NCBI GenBank assembly: GCA_964247055.1
Contig: OZ176050.1
Span: forward strand, 15,004,001 to 15,068,000
Length of the DNA stretch: 64,000 nt
Direction of reading: 5' to 3'
From: Paragordius varius
Lineage: Eukaryota; Nematomorpha
Made by a program: the position numbers and the translations under genes. The notes under the pieces are model-generated. The model was given only the letters and a program-made list of their open reading frames with translations. It made no database searches and was not told the origin of the DNA. Positions 22,612-36,973 of the stretch are shown here, piece after piece (the stretch's first letter is position 1; each line of letters starts with the position of its first letter).

Positions 22612-25600
22612 ATGTCTCTATCTCAAGCTGAAGTGAATTCTATCCTAAAGTATGAAAAAATTTATATTTAATTTTTCAGTTTATTAGCCGAGGATTATGT
22701 GGAAAATCACACGTTTGAGAATATGGCTACCTCGTTTCACCATTACTTTCAGAAAGTTGATCATTTCAAAATTGGTTCTATGCTGGTAATTTTTAAATAT
22801 TAATCGATTTTATTATCTAAAATTTCCTTTTTTGATTCTTAAATTTAGGTTATACTATTGCAACAACATGATTTAATACCTTATGCAAGTCAACGCCTTG
22901 TTTGCATATTTTTACTTTATGAAATGTACAAAGACCAACCTGTTGAATTTAATCCATTTGCCACTGTTTTTTACGTTTTATTGGTAATTTTATAGTAGTT
23001 TTATATTGTTATTACCGGAAATTTTTTATCGAAAATTTAGTTTTTTTTCAATGTGTAAAATTGTCAAACTAACATATACCGTTGTTATCTTTACAATTAT
23101 TTTATTAAATGATCTTAAAAGCTATGATGAATATTAAAAAATTTAAAGCCAATTTATTGTTGTGTTTTGTACTAAAAATAAATTTATTAAGTAAAAAAAC
23201 ATTTCTGAAATCTTTAAACCGCAAAAAAATTTAAGTAATAAAAATAAAACTAAAGAAACTAGATTTTTTTAAAAAAATGAAAACCAACCATTTCTGATCC
23301 TTCATATTTTTACCATAACTAACTGTTTTATGATTTTGAATCGAGATTTGAGAATACACTACATTTATTTTAATCATTTAGGTTCTATAAGATACATATG
23401 ATTTACTTAAAAAATCATCTTTTAATTTTATCATTTATTTGCTTTATATATACAGTGTGCATTTTAATGGTTGCTTATTTCACTATAGTAGGGGAATTTG
23501 CAACGCTACAAGAGTGTATAGAAAAAACGAAAGAGTATATAATTGTTTATTCAACATTTGGTTGTTTTTTTCCATACACTACTGTGTTGCAAATCTACTA
23601 TAGTGTGAAATAAGCAACCATTAAAATGCATACGTATATATATATATATATATATGACATTTAAATTCCCTATATGATGTATATGTGATAGACAACATCA
23701 GATGAGAATTCCAACAATAAAAATAAAGCGCGTTTAGATTTTGGTGGAACAATTCCCAAAATTACAAATGCAGAAAAATATTTTTTAGCTATGGTCCTTT
23801 CGGGAAACGGGTCTGAAGTAAGTTTTTACTTTTACTTTAATTTTTTACTTGTTCTCTTTAAATTGCGCATAAACTGTATATTAGTATGTGTTGTATTATA
23901 TATATATATATATATATATATGAATATATACATGTTAAAAGGGTTAATATTTAGTATTTTTAACTCTAAAAACTGTCTTTTTGTCGTTATATGTTGCCTA
24001 AAAAAATGAACAAATATATATATATTCTAGTTTGTTGATAAAAATCTTCTTTTTAATCTATATTATCAATAATAGAATTGTTTGCCATTAAAAAAATCCA
24101 TTAAAAAATATTTTTATCGGGTTAATAAAAAACAATAGTATTCTTGATTTTCATAATTTTATAATCATTTTTATTTTTGCATTAAAAATTGAAATTATAC
24201 TATGGACAAAACGTAAAAACATAAAGACAAATATTTCGTATTAAAATAAAACTAACCATACTTTTTAAAACCTTATTTTTTTCATATAAAATGAATTATA
24301 TCATAACAAACCTAGAATATTTAATTAATTTTGCTACCAATATACATTTTCATTTCATATTACTTGGCGATTTAAAACATATAGTTGTATCGCTAAAAAA
24401 ATCAAGGAGGGAAAAAATTATGGTTAGTTGTCTTTCTTTTGAAAAAAAACGAAATATTTGCCATTCTTTACCTTTATTTTTTTGTATAAATTCATTTTTT
24501 ATGAATATTATTTTGAATGTCAGTTATTGAAAAAAACACCAAATCAACTCATAAACTGTGATGCTACGATGAATTTCAACAGTATTGAACAAATCCCTCC
24601 ACAAACCATGTCAAACTTATTGGATTCCTTGGCTAAACTGTGGAATCAATTACCGATAACTGCAAAATCAGGACTTTCCTGTATAATTGCTGACCCTGAT
24701 TTGAGATCTAGGTGGTTTTTTTTACACATTTGTCTTGAAATAGTTTTTTTTCGAAAAAAAAATTGATGAGTTTTTGTTGGAAATTTTTAAATTATATATG
24801 ATTTGAAAAAGATTATTTTTTAGGATATTTTTTTTATAAAATAAAGAGGAAATATAATAGCTGTATTTTAAGATTAGTTTTTACCCGCTAATTATTCTAA
24901 GCTTAACTTTTGTATATACAATAAAAACTGAAATTATACTATGGACAAAACTTAAAAATGTAAGGACAAATATTTTTTTTAAAAGACAACTACCATACTT
25001 TTTAATCAATTATTTTTTTAATATAACTCATTGCATAACAGTATAAGTAAGTTATACATTGCTAGAAAATTATTAATTATTGCCAATTAGTAAATACAGC
25101 ATAGAGTATTATTGGCTAAAATAAATTTAAGCCAATAATACTGCCCTTTGTATAAGATATGGTATTTGACAATAATCAATAACTTTCTAGCAATATATAC
25201 TTACTCATACTGTATAATGTAAAGAATTGGTAACACAATCAATTACATACATTTTACAATGATTGTAATTTATTAATTTATATATCAAAGGAATAAAACT
25301 ATTTCAAAAAAAGATTTTTTGTCTTTTATTTTAAACAAAAAAGTTTTTACGGTAAAACTTATTTGCAGCAATAATTATCATTCTTTTTTTCTAAATATTT
25401 TTTTTCCAGCTTATGCTTAGATTCAGGATTTTCCTCACCTTCTTTATGTGGTGGTCTAGTTCCTCCGACCCCAACAAGCGTTACTAATCCATTGTTGTTT
25501 GGGAATAATTCTGCATTGCAAAATAGTAATTTTTAAGCGATTTTTTGAAATATTTTTAACTTACTAAGTTTTTAGTAAAATTATAAAATAGAGAGTTATA

Positions 25601-28600
25601 AAAATTGGTAACACAATCAAGTATATATATATATATATATATATCATTTACAATTCAAATTCACGCCTTGAACATTTTTATATCATATTTTAACGATTGC
25701 AATTCACCCTTGAACAGATCAAATCACCCCTTGAATAATTCAAATTCACCCGCTAAAATAAATTATGTGTTTTTGGGCAGTTTAGCTTATATATAACTGA
25801 TTATAAATACGAAATAAACTACTACATAGTTAATTATTTATTTTTCAATATTATTTTAATTGCCAACAAAATTTCATTTTTGAAAAATATATAAAAATAT
25901 AGGTAATATTTAATTTTAAAAAACACATAATTTATTTTGGGGGGTGATGAATTGTTTAAGAGATTGTAATTATTAAATGTTTTTGTAGCGAAGAAATTTA
26001 GTTTTGCAAAAAAAGTATCGTTGGTTGTTTTTTGAATGAAAAAAAAATTTTGTCGTTACGTTCTTATACCTTTTATCCGTATTTTTTTTAAAATAATTAT
26101 TGGTCAATTTTTTTTACAGCAATTTAATTGACCTTAGCGTTTTAATAAATATTGGCTTGATGAAAACTATCTCGATACATTTATTCATTTTTTCAAAAAA
26201 ATTAAAACTCAAATATAAATTTTTTTTATATATAATAACCAATTTATGACATATAAGTTAAAAATCATAAAATATTTATTTTTGCACAAAAATCTATATT
26301 ATAACAACCAATTTATATAATTTTTTTGCACAGGTAATTCAATGGACCTTATTACGTTTTAATAAAAATTGGCTTGATGAATACTATCTCGATACTATTA
26401 AATCTTTTTATCAAAAAAATTAAAACTCAAATATAAATTTCAATATATAATAACCAATTTATAAAATATTAATTAAAAATCATAAAATATTTATTTTTGC
26501 ACAAAAAACTATATTATAACAACCAATTTATATAATTTAATTCACAGGTAATTCAAATGGTCTTATGAATGCCATATCAAGTCCTTTGTTAGGGAGTCCT
26601 CTAATGATCCCCTCTTCCTGTGGAAATTGTGGAAACTGTCAGTTATGTAAAAAATTAAATTTTATTTTAAATTTTTATTAAATTTTAAATTTTTGGCTTT
26701 ATTTTATATAAATTTTTATGCAATTAAAATAGAGAGAATGACGAGTTAAAACAAACCACTTTTTATGAGTTTTATAAGAATGATTTTAAATGCGCGTTTC
26801 TTTAATTTAAATTAATAACCTACTTTTTTAGAAAAATAATTTTATTTTATAGTTAAATTTTAAATTTCAACAATTTTTCTAACTTTTTTAATATTTTCCA
26901 TAAAACCTTAAAATGATGAAATATGAATTTTAATATGTTACCAATTTACATTTCAATTCCTCTCTACTTTAAACTTATCATCACGTATTATTTTTGTACT
27001 GATTTATTTTTTGTAATTCTTATTTTTTTGTTGATTGAAATTGAAAAATAAAAGTTCCAATAGTTATTTAGTTTATAAAAATATTAATCTTTCCTGTTTC
27101 GTTCAATATTTAAAAATTTAAACAAAATTAGTTTAATTATTTTTTTCGGTAAAAATATACACCACATTTTATTTTTCTTTAAAAAATAAAAAACATTCTA
27201 AATTAAATGATATTTCGATCATCAAAACAAAACAACGAATTCCAAATTGTGAATTAATATAAAAATGTCATATAAAATGGAAATATTTTTTAACAATTAA
27301 TATAAAAATGTCATATAAAATGGAAATATTTTTTAACGCAATCTGCTATTTAAAAAAAGATTTAAATTTTTTATAAGTTAACCAACTAAATTATAAAATG
27401 TGATGGGGGTTATTTCGTTACGATTTTGCCCTCAAACTTTTTATTGCTCTAATATTATTTAAAATAAAATCATTGATAAACTTAAACTAGTAAAAACTAT
27501 TTCTCTTTATTTTGAATCCAATATCTAAAGTATACATAATTTTAAACTATTTTCAAAATAATAGTATCCAATTTTAATTTATCTATAAAACACATTTACA
27601 AGCTTACAATCTAATATAAATACTCACATATAAGTCAAGATTTGAAATTTCTTTGAAAAAAAATTTCATCTTAATAAAACACATTATGCATAAATTTTAA
27701 GGTTACAATCTAATAAAAAACACACACATATCAAGTCAAGTTTTAAATAATCTTTGAAAAAAAAAATTTAAAAAATTTCTTTATACATATATTTTAAGGT
27801 TTACAAGCTGACTTACCATCTAATAAAAAACATACATATATCAAGTCAAGATTTAAAATTATCTTTTAAAAAAAAATTTCTTAAAAATTTTAAAATGCTT
27901 TATACATAAATTTTAAGGTTACAATCTAATAAAAAACTCACATATCAAGTCAAGATTTAAAACACTCTTTTTAAACCACCATTTCTTTAAAAATGCTTTG
28001 TACATAAATTTTAAAGTTTACAAACTGATTTACAACAATCTAATAAAAAACTCAAACATATTAAGTCAAGACTTAAAATTATCTCTATCTAAAAATCTTT
28101 TAAAAATGCTTTTACAATTACAATCACAATCTAATAAAAAACTTACATGTCAAGTTAAGATTTAACTATCTTTTTAAACCACCATCTTTTTATAGGTTGT
28201 TCCAACAACACTACCCTGGGTGTACAAGCCAGCATCAGTGGTGTGGGTCCACTTTCAGGTTCTTCTGTAACGAATCGCGGAGCTCGAAACACGATTGAAG
28301 CCTTGCTGTCTGGTCCGATTAAATTGACAGATTTTGCCCTAAAACCCGAATTCTTGAAACTGTGCCCTCCTTTATATCCGGCTCAGTTGTATTACCTTAA
28401 AGTTACACAGGAGGAAGAAAATATTAATTCTACTGATAAGTCTGGTAAGTTTTGAAATTTGAGTTTTGTTTTGAGTTTATATTCGCTTTTTAAAGTGTGT
28501 TAAAGTAGCTTATATGTGTACCGTTTTTATAGTAAATTTTAAAAAACCTATATAAATATGTTTTTTTAAAAGTTTTATTAACTACTTTGAGAAGAATTAT

Positions 28601-31600
28601 ATTTCTGAGATCTTAATTCGCTTATTAAAGTGTGTTAAAGTAGCTTATTATATGTGTACCGTTTTCATATTAAATTTAAAAAAACCATATAAATATATGT
28701 TCATTTAAAATGTATAATAACATCTTTCTAAGAAATTATATTTCTGAGATCTTAATTCGCTTATTAAAGTGTGTTAAAGTAACTTATATGTGTACCGTTT
28801 TTATAGTAAATTTCAAAAAACCTATATAAAATATTTATTAACTTCTTTTTTAGGAATTTTATTTTTGAGTCTTAATTCGCTTTTTAAAGTGTGTTAAAGT
28901 AGCTTATATGTGTACCGTTTTCATAGGAAATTTTTAAAAACCTATATAAATATGTTTATTTAAAATATATATTAACTTTTTTAGAAGAATTCTATTGTTG
29001 ACATCTATTTTATGACATATTTTTGTTGTGAAACCGTGTTTACTATAAAATTTTGAACTAAAGTAAGAAAATTTAATGGTTTGAGTTTTGCAAAAACGGC
29101 GGTTGGTAATTTTCAAAATCTTGATATTTTAGTCATAAAAAGTTACCGTTTAATAAGCAAAAAATAATTTTTCAAATCTTAAAGCGACAATTTTACCTAT
29201 TAACAAGTATACCTTATTCTGTTATTGTTAAATATACCATTTACAGTACGAATTCACCCTCGAAAAATTTATATTCACCCTAAAAAAGATTAGGTGTTTT
29301 TTGAGATTAAAAATTACCTTTATTTTATAATTTTAATATATGTAATTCTGTTTAAAATTAATAAAAAGCTGATAAAATAATAAACTATAAATAAAGATAT
29401 ATTACATATTAATGATGAGTTATGATAGCCCGAAAACACTTAATTTATTTTTAGGATGAATTTGTTCAAGGGTAAGTTTGAATTGTTTAGGGGTGAATTT
29501 CAACTGTAAATGATATTTAATAAATTTTTTGATCATTTACCATATGCTTCTTGTTATTATAGAAAAACACTTAAAATTAATATTTTCACTTTAACTGATT
29601 TAAAAAAGGCTTCAAACAACACTCTAAAATCATGTTTTATGCATTCTTTTCCAAAATAAAATGATAAAAACTAAATAAAACTAAACCCTAATAATTTAAT
29701 ATAACTTGCTCATTTATAGATTCAAATATATTTAAAATCTTAACCCTAAATGGAATTACTTATTTTAAAATTTATTGAATATGATTATATATGACAACCT
29801 TATTTATTTTTCCTCTTGTGTTTGTTATGTTAATTTTTCACCATATTTTCTATTATCAAAAATATAAAATAAGTATTATAAACTATTTTTTAGGTTGCAT
29901 TTTTGAATATTCATGGGTAAATTTTAAATACTTAGCTGTGAATTTAGAATATTTAAGAAAATAGTAAATGTTTGATAAACCATTTACAGTTCAAATTCAC
30001 CCTTGAACAATTCAAATTCACCCTTAAAATAAATTATGTTTTGAACTATTATAATTCATTATTAATATGAAATATATGTTTATGGTATAGTTTATTATTT
30101 TTTCAGTATTATTTTAATTTAAAACAAAACTTTTATTTTTGAAAAATATATAAAATATAGATAATTTTTAATCGTAAAAAACATTTATTTAGGGGGAATT
30201 TGAATTGTTCGAGAGTGAATTTGAATTGCAAAAGGGTAAATTCGAATTGTTTAAGGGCAAAAATAAACCGTAAATGGTATATTATAAATTTTTATATTGG
30301 AGGACAAACCTCAAACAATGCGCAACAAAGTGAAAACGGTGTGGATATTAAAAATAGTACTATCCATACAAATGAAAATCAACAATATAAAATTCTTAAT
30401 GATATGCTTGGCCTTAATATGACATCAGAAGAAAAAAAATCTCCTGCTTTTCAAAAAAATAGCTTTAAATTAATCCCTGGTGCTTCAGAATTAATTTGGT
30501 TGAATCCAACCCTATCAGCCAATCTTAATGTCTTTTCATCTACCATAGATACTTCTAGTAATTCAAATTAAGATTATTGAGTTTTTTTTAAATTGTTTAG
30601 ATTATTCAGTTTTTTCTACAGAATAAAAACTGATATTATACTGGACAAAAGGTGAAAATAAAAAGACAAATATTTTTTTTTTCTAAAAGACAATTATACT
30701 TTTTAAATCTTGATTGATTTCAATATAACTCATTGTTTTAATTGGCATAGTGTGAAATGGATATATATAATAATACCTACACATTCAATTCTATATTTTA
30801 CAATTGTAACTATGTAGCTTATATGGTAAAAATTTAAGTTTTTAAAAGTATGGTTGTTTTTTTAGATAAAAATAATTGTTTTCATATTTTCACGTTTTTG
30901 TCCGTATAATTTCAATTTTTACTGTAAATATATTTAAATTTTTAGATTTTATACAGTTAAATTTCAATGGAAAACGAAATGTAATGGATAGAAAAAAAAT
31001 TTTATTTGATAAAACATAACCATACTTTTTTAATTTTTCATTATTAATATAGAAAGATGAAATAGAGACATATAAGGATATCATAATCAACTATATATTT
31101 TACAATTGTAATTCATTCGATTATATAGAAAAAATTAAGATTCAAAAAAGTATAAATATGGTTTTGTTGTGTTTTAGTAATAATGTGTATATCCTTTAAT
31201 TTTCTTCTGTATAATTTTGCTTTTATTTTATTCAAATATATATTATTATAGTGATATGTAATCAATTAAATATTATAATTTATTCAATTATATAGGAGAT
31301 ATTAAGGTTTTTAAAAACGTATAAATATAGTTTGGTCTTGTTTTAGTCAAAATTTTTGTCTTTATATTATAATTTCGCTTTTATTTTACCTAAATATATT
31401 ATATTATAGAAGAAATTGAAATTGACGGATTTTTGCAAAATGTTTTATTGAATAACAGCAATAACAAACCAATACTAAGTAGTCCTGGCAGTGCGGATGA
31501 TGTTTTCTATAATGTGGATATTGATGTGAATGTTGATACGTTTAATAAACTCACTTTACCTTCAACTGGATCTACATGTAAGTTTATTTAGAAAGTGTTT

Positions 31601-34189
31601 TAGAATATAAGTTTAATTCTCCTAGAATTTTAATTTTTAAAGATAAAGGATATTAAAAAAGCATGAAAATTTTGTTGATTTTGAGTGATAAACTGTGGAT
31701 TATGAGAAAATGCTTAGATTTTGACTAACTTAGTGTATATATTTAGAATGTAAAACATTTGTTTTTATAATTCGGTTAATTTTTAAGATTTTTAGAATTG
31801 ATATGTGACGTGTGTGGGTAAAAAGAAAATTTGAAATTTTTTTATGATATAAATGTACTTTATTAGAATCTATTTCAGCTATTATCAGTTATATGGTTTA
31901 TTAAAAATATTTATATATATAAGATATAATACATTTTAAAATTGGATCTTGGGGCAATATTTTTTATTTGCACGTAATAACTTTTTTTCCAAAGTTAATT
32001 TAATGTGTTCAACTTAATTGTATTATTAAGGGCCCATGTAGGCTTTAATACCCACCTTTTGCTATTTACACCCCCTAATTATAGTATTAGTGTGTTAACA
32101 TTTATAAATATTTTTCCTCAATTATCTCACGTAAAAAATGTAACTCAGAAATTGATTATTTTATCATATCAAAAGATAGGATTGTAAATTATTCAACAAT
32201 TTTAAACTAGATGGTTTTATCAAAGAAATGTTTGAATTTAAACAAAAATTATTTCTTTTAACCCTCTTTGCACAAAACAAGTCAGATTTTACACTATGAT
32301 GCATTTTAATGGTTTATTTCACATTACACTGTAATAGGTGGTCAATTTGCAACACAGGACAAGAGTGTATGGTGAAAAAAAGAAAGGAAATATTGTTTAT
32401 TCATCATTTTGTTGTTTTTTCCATTATACACTACTTCTGTATTTCAAATCGCCCTACTATAGTATGTGTAAAAAAAGCAACCATTAAAATGCATACTGTA
32501 AAACATTTTAAACGAAAAAAAAAGATTGGTTTTGTACAGTCTCATGTATACTTTATTTATCAAAAATTTATTTTTTTTGTTAAATGGGTACAAATATTTG
32601 TTAAAGAATGAAAAAAAACAAGAGCTTTATGGTATGAACAATCATAAGAATTACCATAGAGCTCTTGTTTTTTTTCCATTCTTTACCAAATATTTATACC
32701 CCCATTTAACAGAAAAAAAAAGAAATTTTTGATAAAATAAAGGAATACATGACTGTAATATAAAAAACTTTCTTTGGAATACACTTAAAATTTAACATTT
32801 TTTACCAAAAATCTTTTTGTAATTTTTAATCAATGCTTAAAAATCTTTTTAATGTATAGCTCACACTGCAGGCGTAGGCAATTCAAGTAGACATTCAACA
32901 ACATCTCAATCACATCATCATACGGCGTTTGGAAGTTCGAGTTCGAGCCTACAAAATGCGCCGCCTCCTGGAGAAACTCCAGCTTTTTTCCGCGTTGAAT
33001 GGGATTTGACTATGCAAAAAGCAACAACCAATAATCAAAATCAAAATACGTTAAATAACGCAACAATCAAGAGTCAACCTCAATTAGCTCTTGATTTGTC
33101 TTCAAAATTATCCTTTTTAGACCGAGTTTTGGGTTAGTTTTTTATAATGGGTTATTTGAGGAAATGTAATAAAATAATTGTATATAAATATATGAGAAAA
33201 GGGATTGTAAATATATGATACCTATTTTTTAATAAATGATTTAATTTTCAATTAATATTTATTCAAAATTGTGTGATATTTTTGTTAAAATATTTTTTGT
33301 TTTGTAATGAATGGTTATATACCACATAGATGTTATTTAGAAATGTCCAAAACAGTGCAAGTTAAATTTAATAAATTTTATCATTCATAATGCCATTTTA
33401 TTTAATCATTTTTATTTTATATTTACGTCAGATCATATATATTACAGTAAAAACTGAAATTATACGGACAAGACATAAAATATAAACTCAAATATTCTCT
33501 TCTAAAAGATAACCATATACTTTTTAATTCTTGATTTTTTTTTCAATATATAACTCATTGTTTTGAACTGCAAAATATGAATTGATATGTATAATAAAGA
33601 TAAAACAATAAATTATAATTTTACAATTGTAATTAAATAATTTATATGAGAAAAATTAAGATCCAAAAAAGTATGGGGTTTTCTTTTAAAAAAAAATGAT
33701 TGTCTTTAGATTTTTACGGCTTTTGTCTTATGTATAAAATTTCCAAGTTTTATATTTTAAATGCGTTGTTTAGAAAAAGGACCAAGTATATTCAGTACAA
33801 TATCACAATCAATAACCACTTTTTCTGTCCCCAATAAAGAAATGTCAAATTTGTCAACTTGTCATAGTAAAACTTGTATAACTAATGAAAAGACAATAAA
33901 TTTCAATAATAATTTCAAGGCGACTGAAATGAATATTGATAACACGAATAATTCAAATGAAACAACAACTTTAATCCATCGAGCTAAAAACTTTTTAGAT
34001 TCGGCTTTTGTAAGTTCGTTAGATGCTTTAGAAGAAACTGCCCTCCTTACAATCATATCTAATCTGATTGAAAATCAACAAAATGATATCAATAACAATA
34101 ATACTGAGCATTCTATGATAACTGATGATGGGGACAAAGTTGAAAATTTAATAATTGCACAATTAAATTTTACCCCTGATAAGGTTTTT

Positions 34190-34225
<36 letters not shown>

Positions 34226-36923
34226 TTTTTTACAGTTACTTAGTTAGTTTTATGGTTTTTTTGAAATGTAGAGTAAAATTACAATTATTTAGAGGCTAAA
34301 CTTAAAGACTATTTTAAAAATACAACCATATTTCTCAAAATTTTATACATAACTCATAGATATAAAGATTATAGAGATATAAATTGGTACTTAATTATAA
34401 CATATTATATAAAGTGGTAGTTATATGGTTTATATGGGAAAAATCAAGGTTTGCAAAAAGTATGGTTGACTTTTAAAAAATTTATTGTCTTTTGGTATTT
34501 AAGTTTCATCTCTATAATTTTTTTACTGTGTTGTACTCTTTAAAAAAACTTTTAAGGTCTTAACCACCAATTAAAAAGCGTTTAAAAAATAAAATTAAGT
34601 TGTACCGAAAAACCAGTAAATTTAAAAAAAGACTTTTTTACAAAGACAATAACATACTTTTAAACCTGATTGTGATTTTAGATTATATAAATTTAACATA
34701 TGTTACCAATTTACAGTTACCTTTATATATATACAATCCAAATCATGTGTTTTTTAATAATATATCTAGGTTTAGAAAAAGTATGGTTGTCTTTTCTTTC
34801 AAAAACTTTAATTTTTATATTTTGACTTAATTTTTACTATATAATAGGTTTCTGCTCTGGTCGAGAATAATCCAACCGTAGCAATTGATATATTAACTAA
34901 ACTTGCCAATGCATATCCCCCCAACATTTCCAACCCCAATATAATGGCGTAATTTAACCACACAAATCTTTTATATGGATTTTTAACCATTTTTACTGCT
35001 AATATTATTTAAATATGATATTTGTGGGATTTTTGATTTTTTTTACTCAATCTATAGTAATTTTTTATTTTAGATATAGACCTTATATTTTTACATCCTT
35101 TTTAAGAGTTTTTAACCGTAAAAATTGAAATTATAAAGGCAAAATATGTAACTATTGTAAAATTTATGTTAATAAAAAAATTAATTTAGTATATCAAATA
35201 TATTGTTTTCTATATAAAAATATTTCGTTTTTTACGTTTTTTATACATTTTAAAATATGGGAACATAATTTAAACATTATAAATAATTTTTTCTTTTATA
35301 TTTTTTAAAATATGGGAATATAATTTAAATTGTTTGATTTTTAGGTATCTGACAGCACTCGTAAATACTGATATATCATTGCATTCCATGGAGGTTGTTA
35401 ATATGCTTATAACGGTATAAAAATTTTAATAAATTTATTCTTTACAAAATTAATATACCCTACACTTGTTTTGATAAATTAATTATATATAATTCTGCTT
35501 TTGTATTAGGGGTGAAATTATCAATTTTTGAAACCGTTTTAAACCGCAATTGCAGTTTTTAAAACGTTTCCATTAAATTTATTTTTATAAGGATGTTTTT
35601 CACCATACATTGTTTCAATTTTAATTGCTTCTTAATTACAGTAAAAATTAAAATTATACGACAAAATGTAAAATTATTAAGACGAAATTTTTTTTCAAGA
35701 CAAACATAAACCTTAATTTACCCTATAATAAACATTTAACTACAATCGTAAAATACACAATTGATTGTGTTACTAATTTACATTTCACTAATATAATTTA
35801 AAGTTAATAACATTTAGTTATATCTAAATATCAAGATAAAAAAAGTATGGTTAATGGTTTTGTCTTTTTGAAAAAAAATATTTTTCTTTATATTTTCAAG
35901 TTTTGTCCGAATAATTTCTTTTTACTGTATATTGATTGGTTATTCGCATAAGTTTTTACAGTTTTATTTTTGTATTTTTTCGTGATTATTCAACATTTTC
36001 TTAAATTTAATTGAATGGAAGTGATGATATTCAATGCCATATATGGAAAAAAAGAAACCGGAACCAAATTAAACTTATTTAAATGCGGAATCGTACCGGA
36101 AATTAAATTTATATTATTTTAAAATTCTTTGTTAAAAATTCTTATAACTAAATTTATCATTCGAAAAGAAGAATCTTTTATAAATATAAATTAAGGACAA
36201 AATTAGAAAATTTGCTTTAAATAGTTTTTTTCAAAGCCATACATTGTAAATGCATCAATTACTTTTCATTAACTAACAAATAATCATCCAACAAAAGCGG
36301 TTGTGTCATACAAAAAAATTTTTTTTAATTTACGCAATAAGTTTAATAAGGCATTTATTATCTATATTTTCCATATTTTAATTTTATAAACCATTTTTAT
36401 TTTAATGCCATTTCGTTAGAATATCAATTTTCCACTTGATCTTTTGCACCTTTATATCTCCAACTGCATTTCTTGCTGCGAATCGATAAAGGATAAGGCG
36501 AATCAAAATCGGATAGTTCGATTAGTTTGCGTATTTTTACAATCGCTCATCCGTAATAAAATTATACATGTACAGGTTGGCCATTTAATTTATGTTTAAT
36601 AAAAAAAATTATACAGAGAAAATATAAAAATATAAAGACAAATATTTTTTTCTAACAGACAACAATCATACTTTTTTAACCTTTAATTATTTACTTATAA
36701 TTCATTGTTTAGAATTGCAAATTATAAAATAGAAACGTATATTGGTAACACAATCAATGACTTATTATAAGATTTTTAATAAATGGTTTAAATAAGATAA
36801 AATAAGGTTTGATAAAGTACAGTTATCTTATGAAAAAAAATTTTGTCTTTATATTTTTAAGTTTTGTCCGTATAATTTTAATTTTTACTGTGTGTTATAT
36901 AAAGAAATATAAAATGTAAAAAC

Positions 36924-36973
<50 letters not shown>

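Noticed and set aside
33862-34056. Minus-strand frame opposite CNOT11 exon 12
   Set aside because: It is antisense to a phase-matched CNOT11 exon.
36926-36973. (TA)n tracts as functional elements
   Set aside because: They occur throughout the introns with no fixed position relative to genes and look like ordinary microsatellites.
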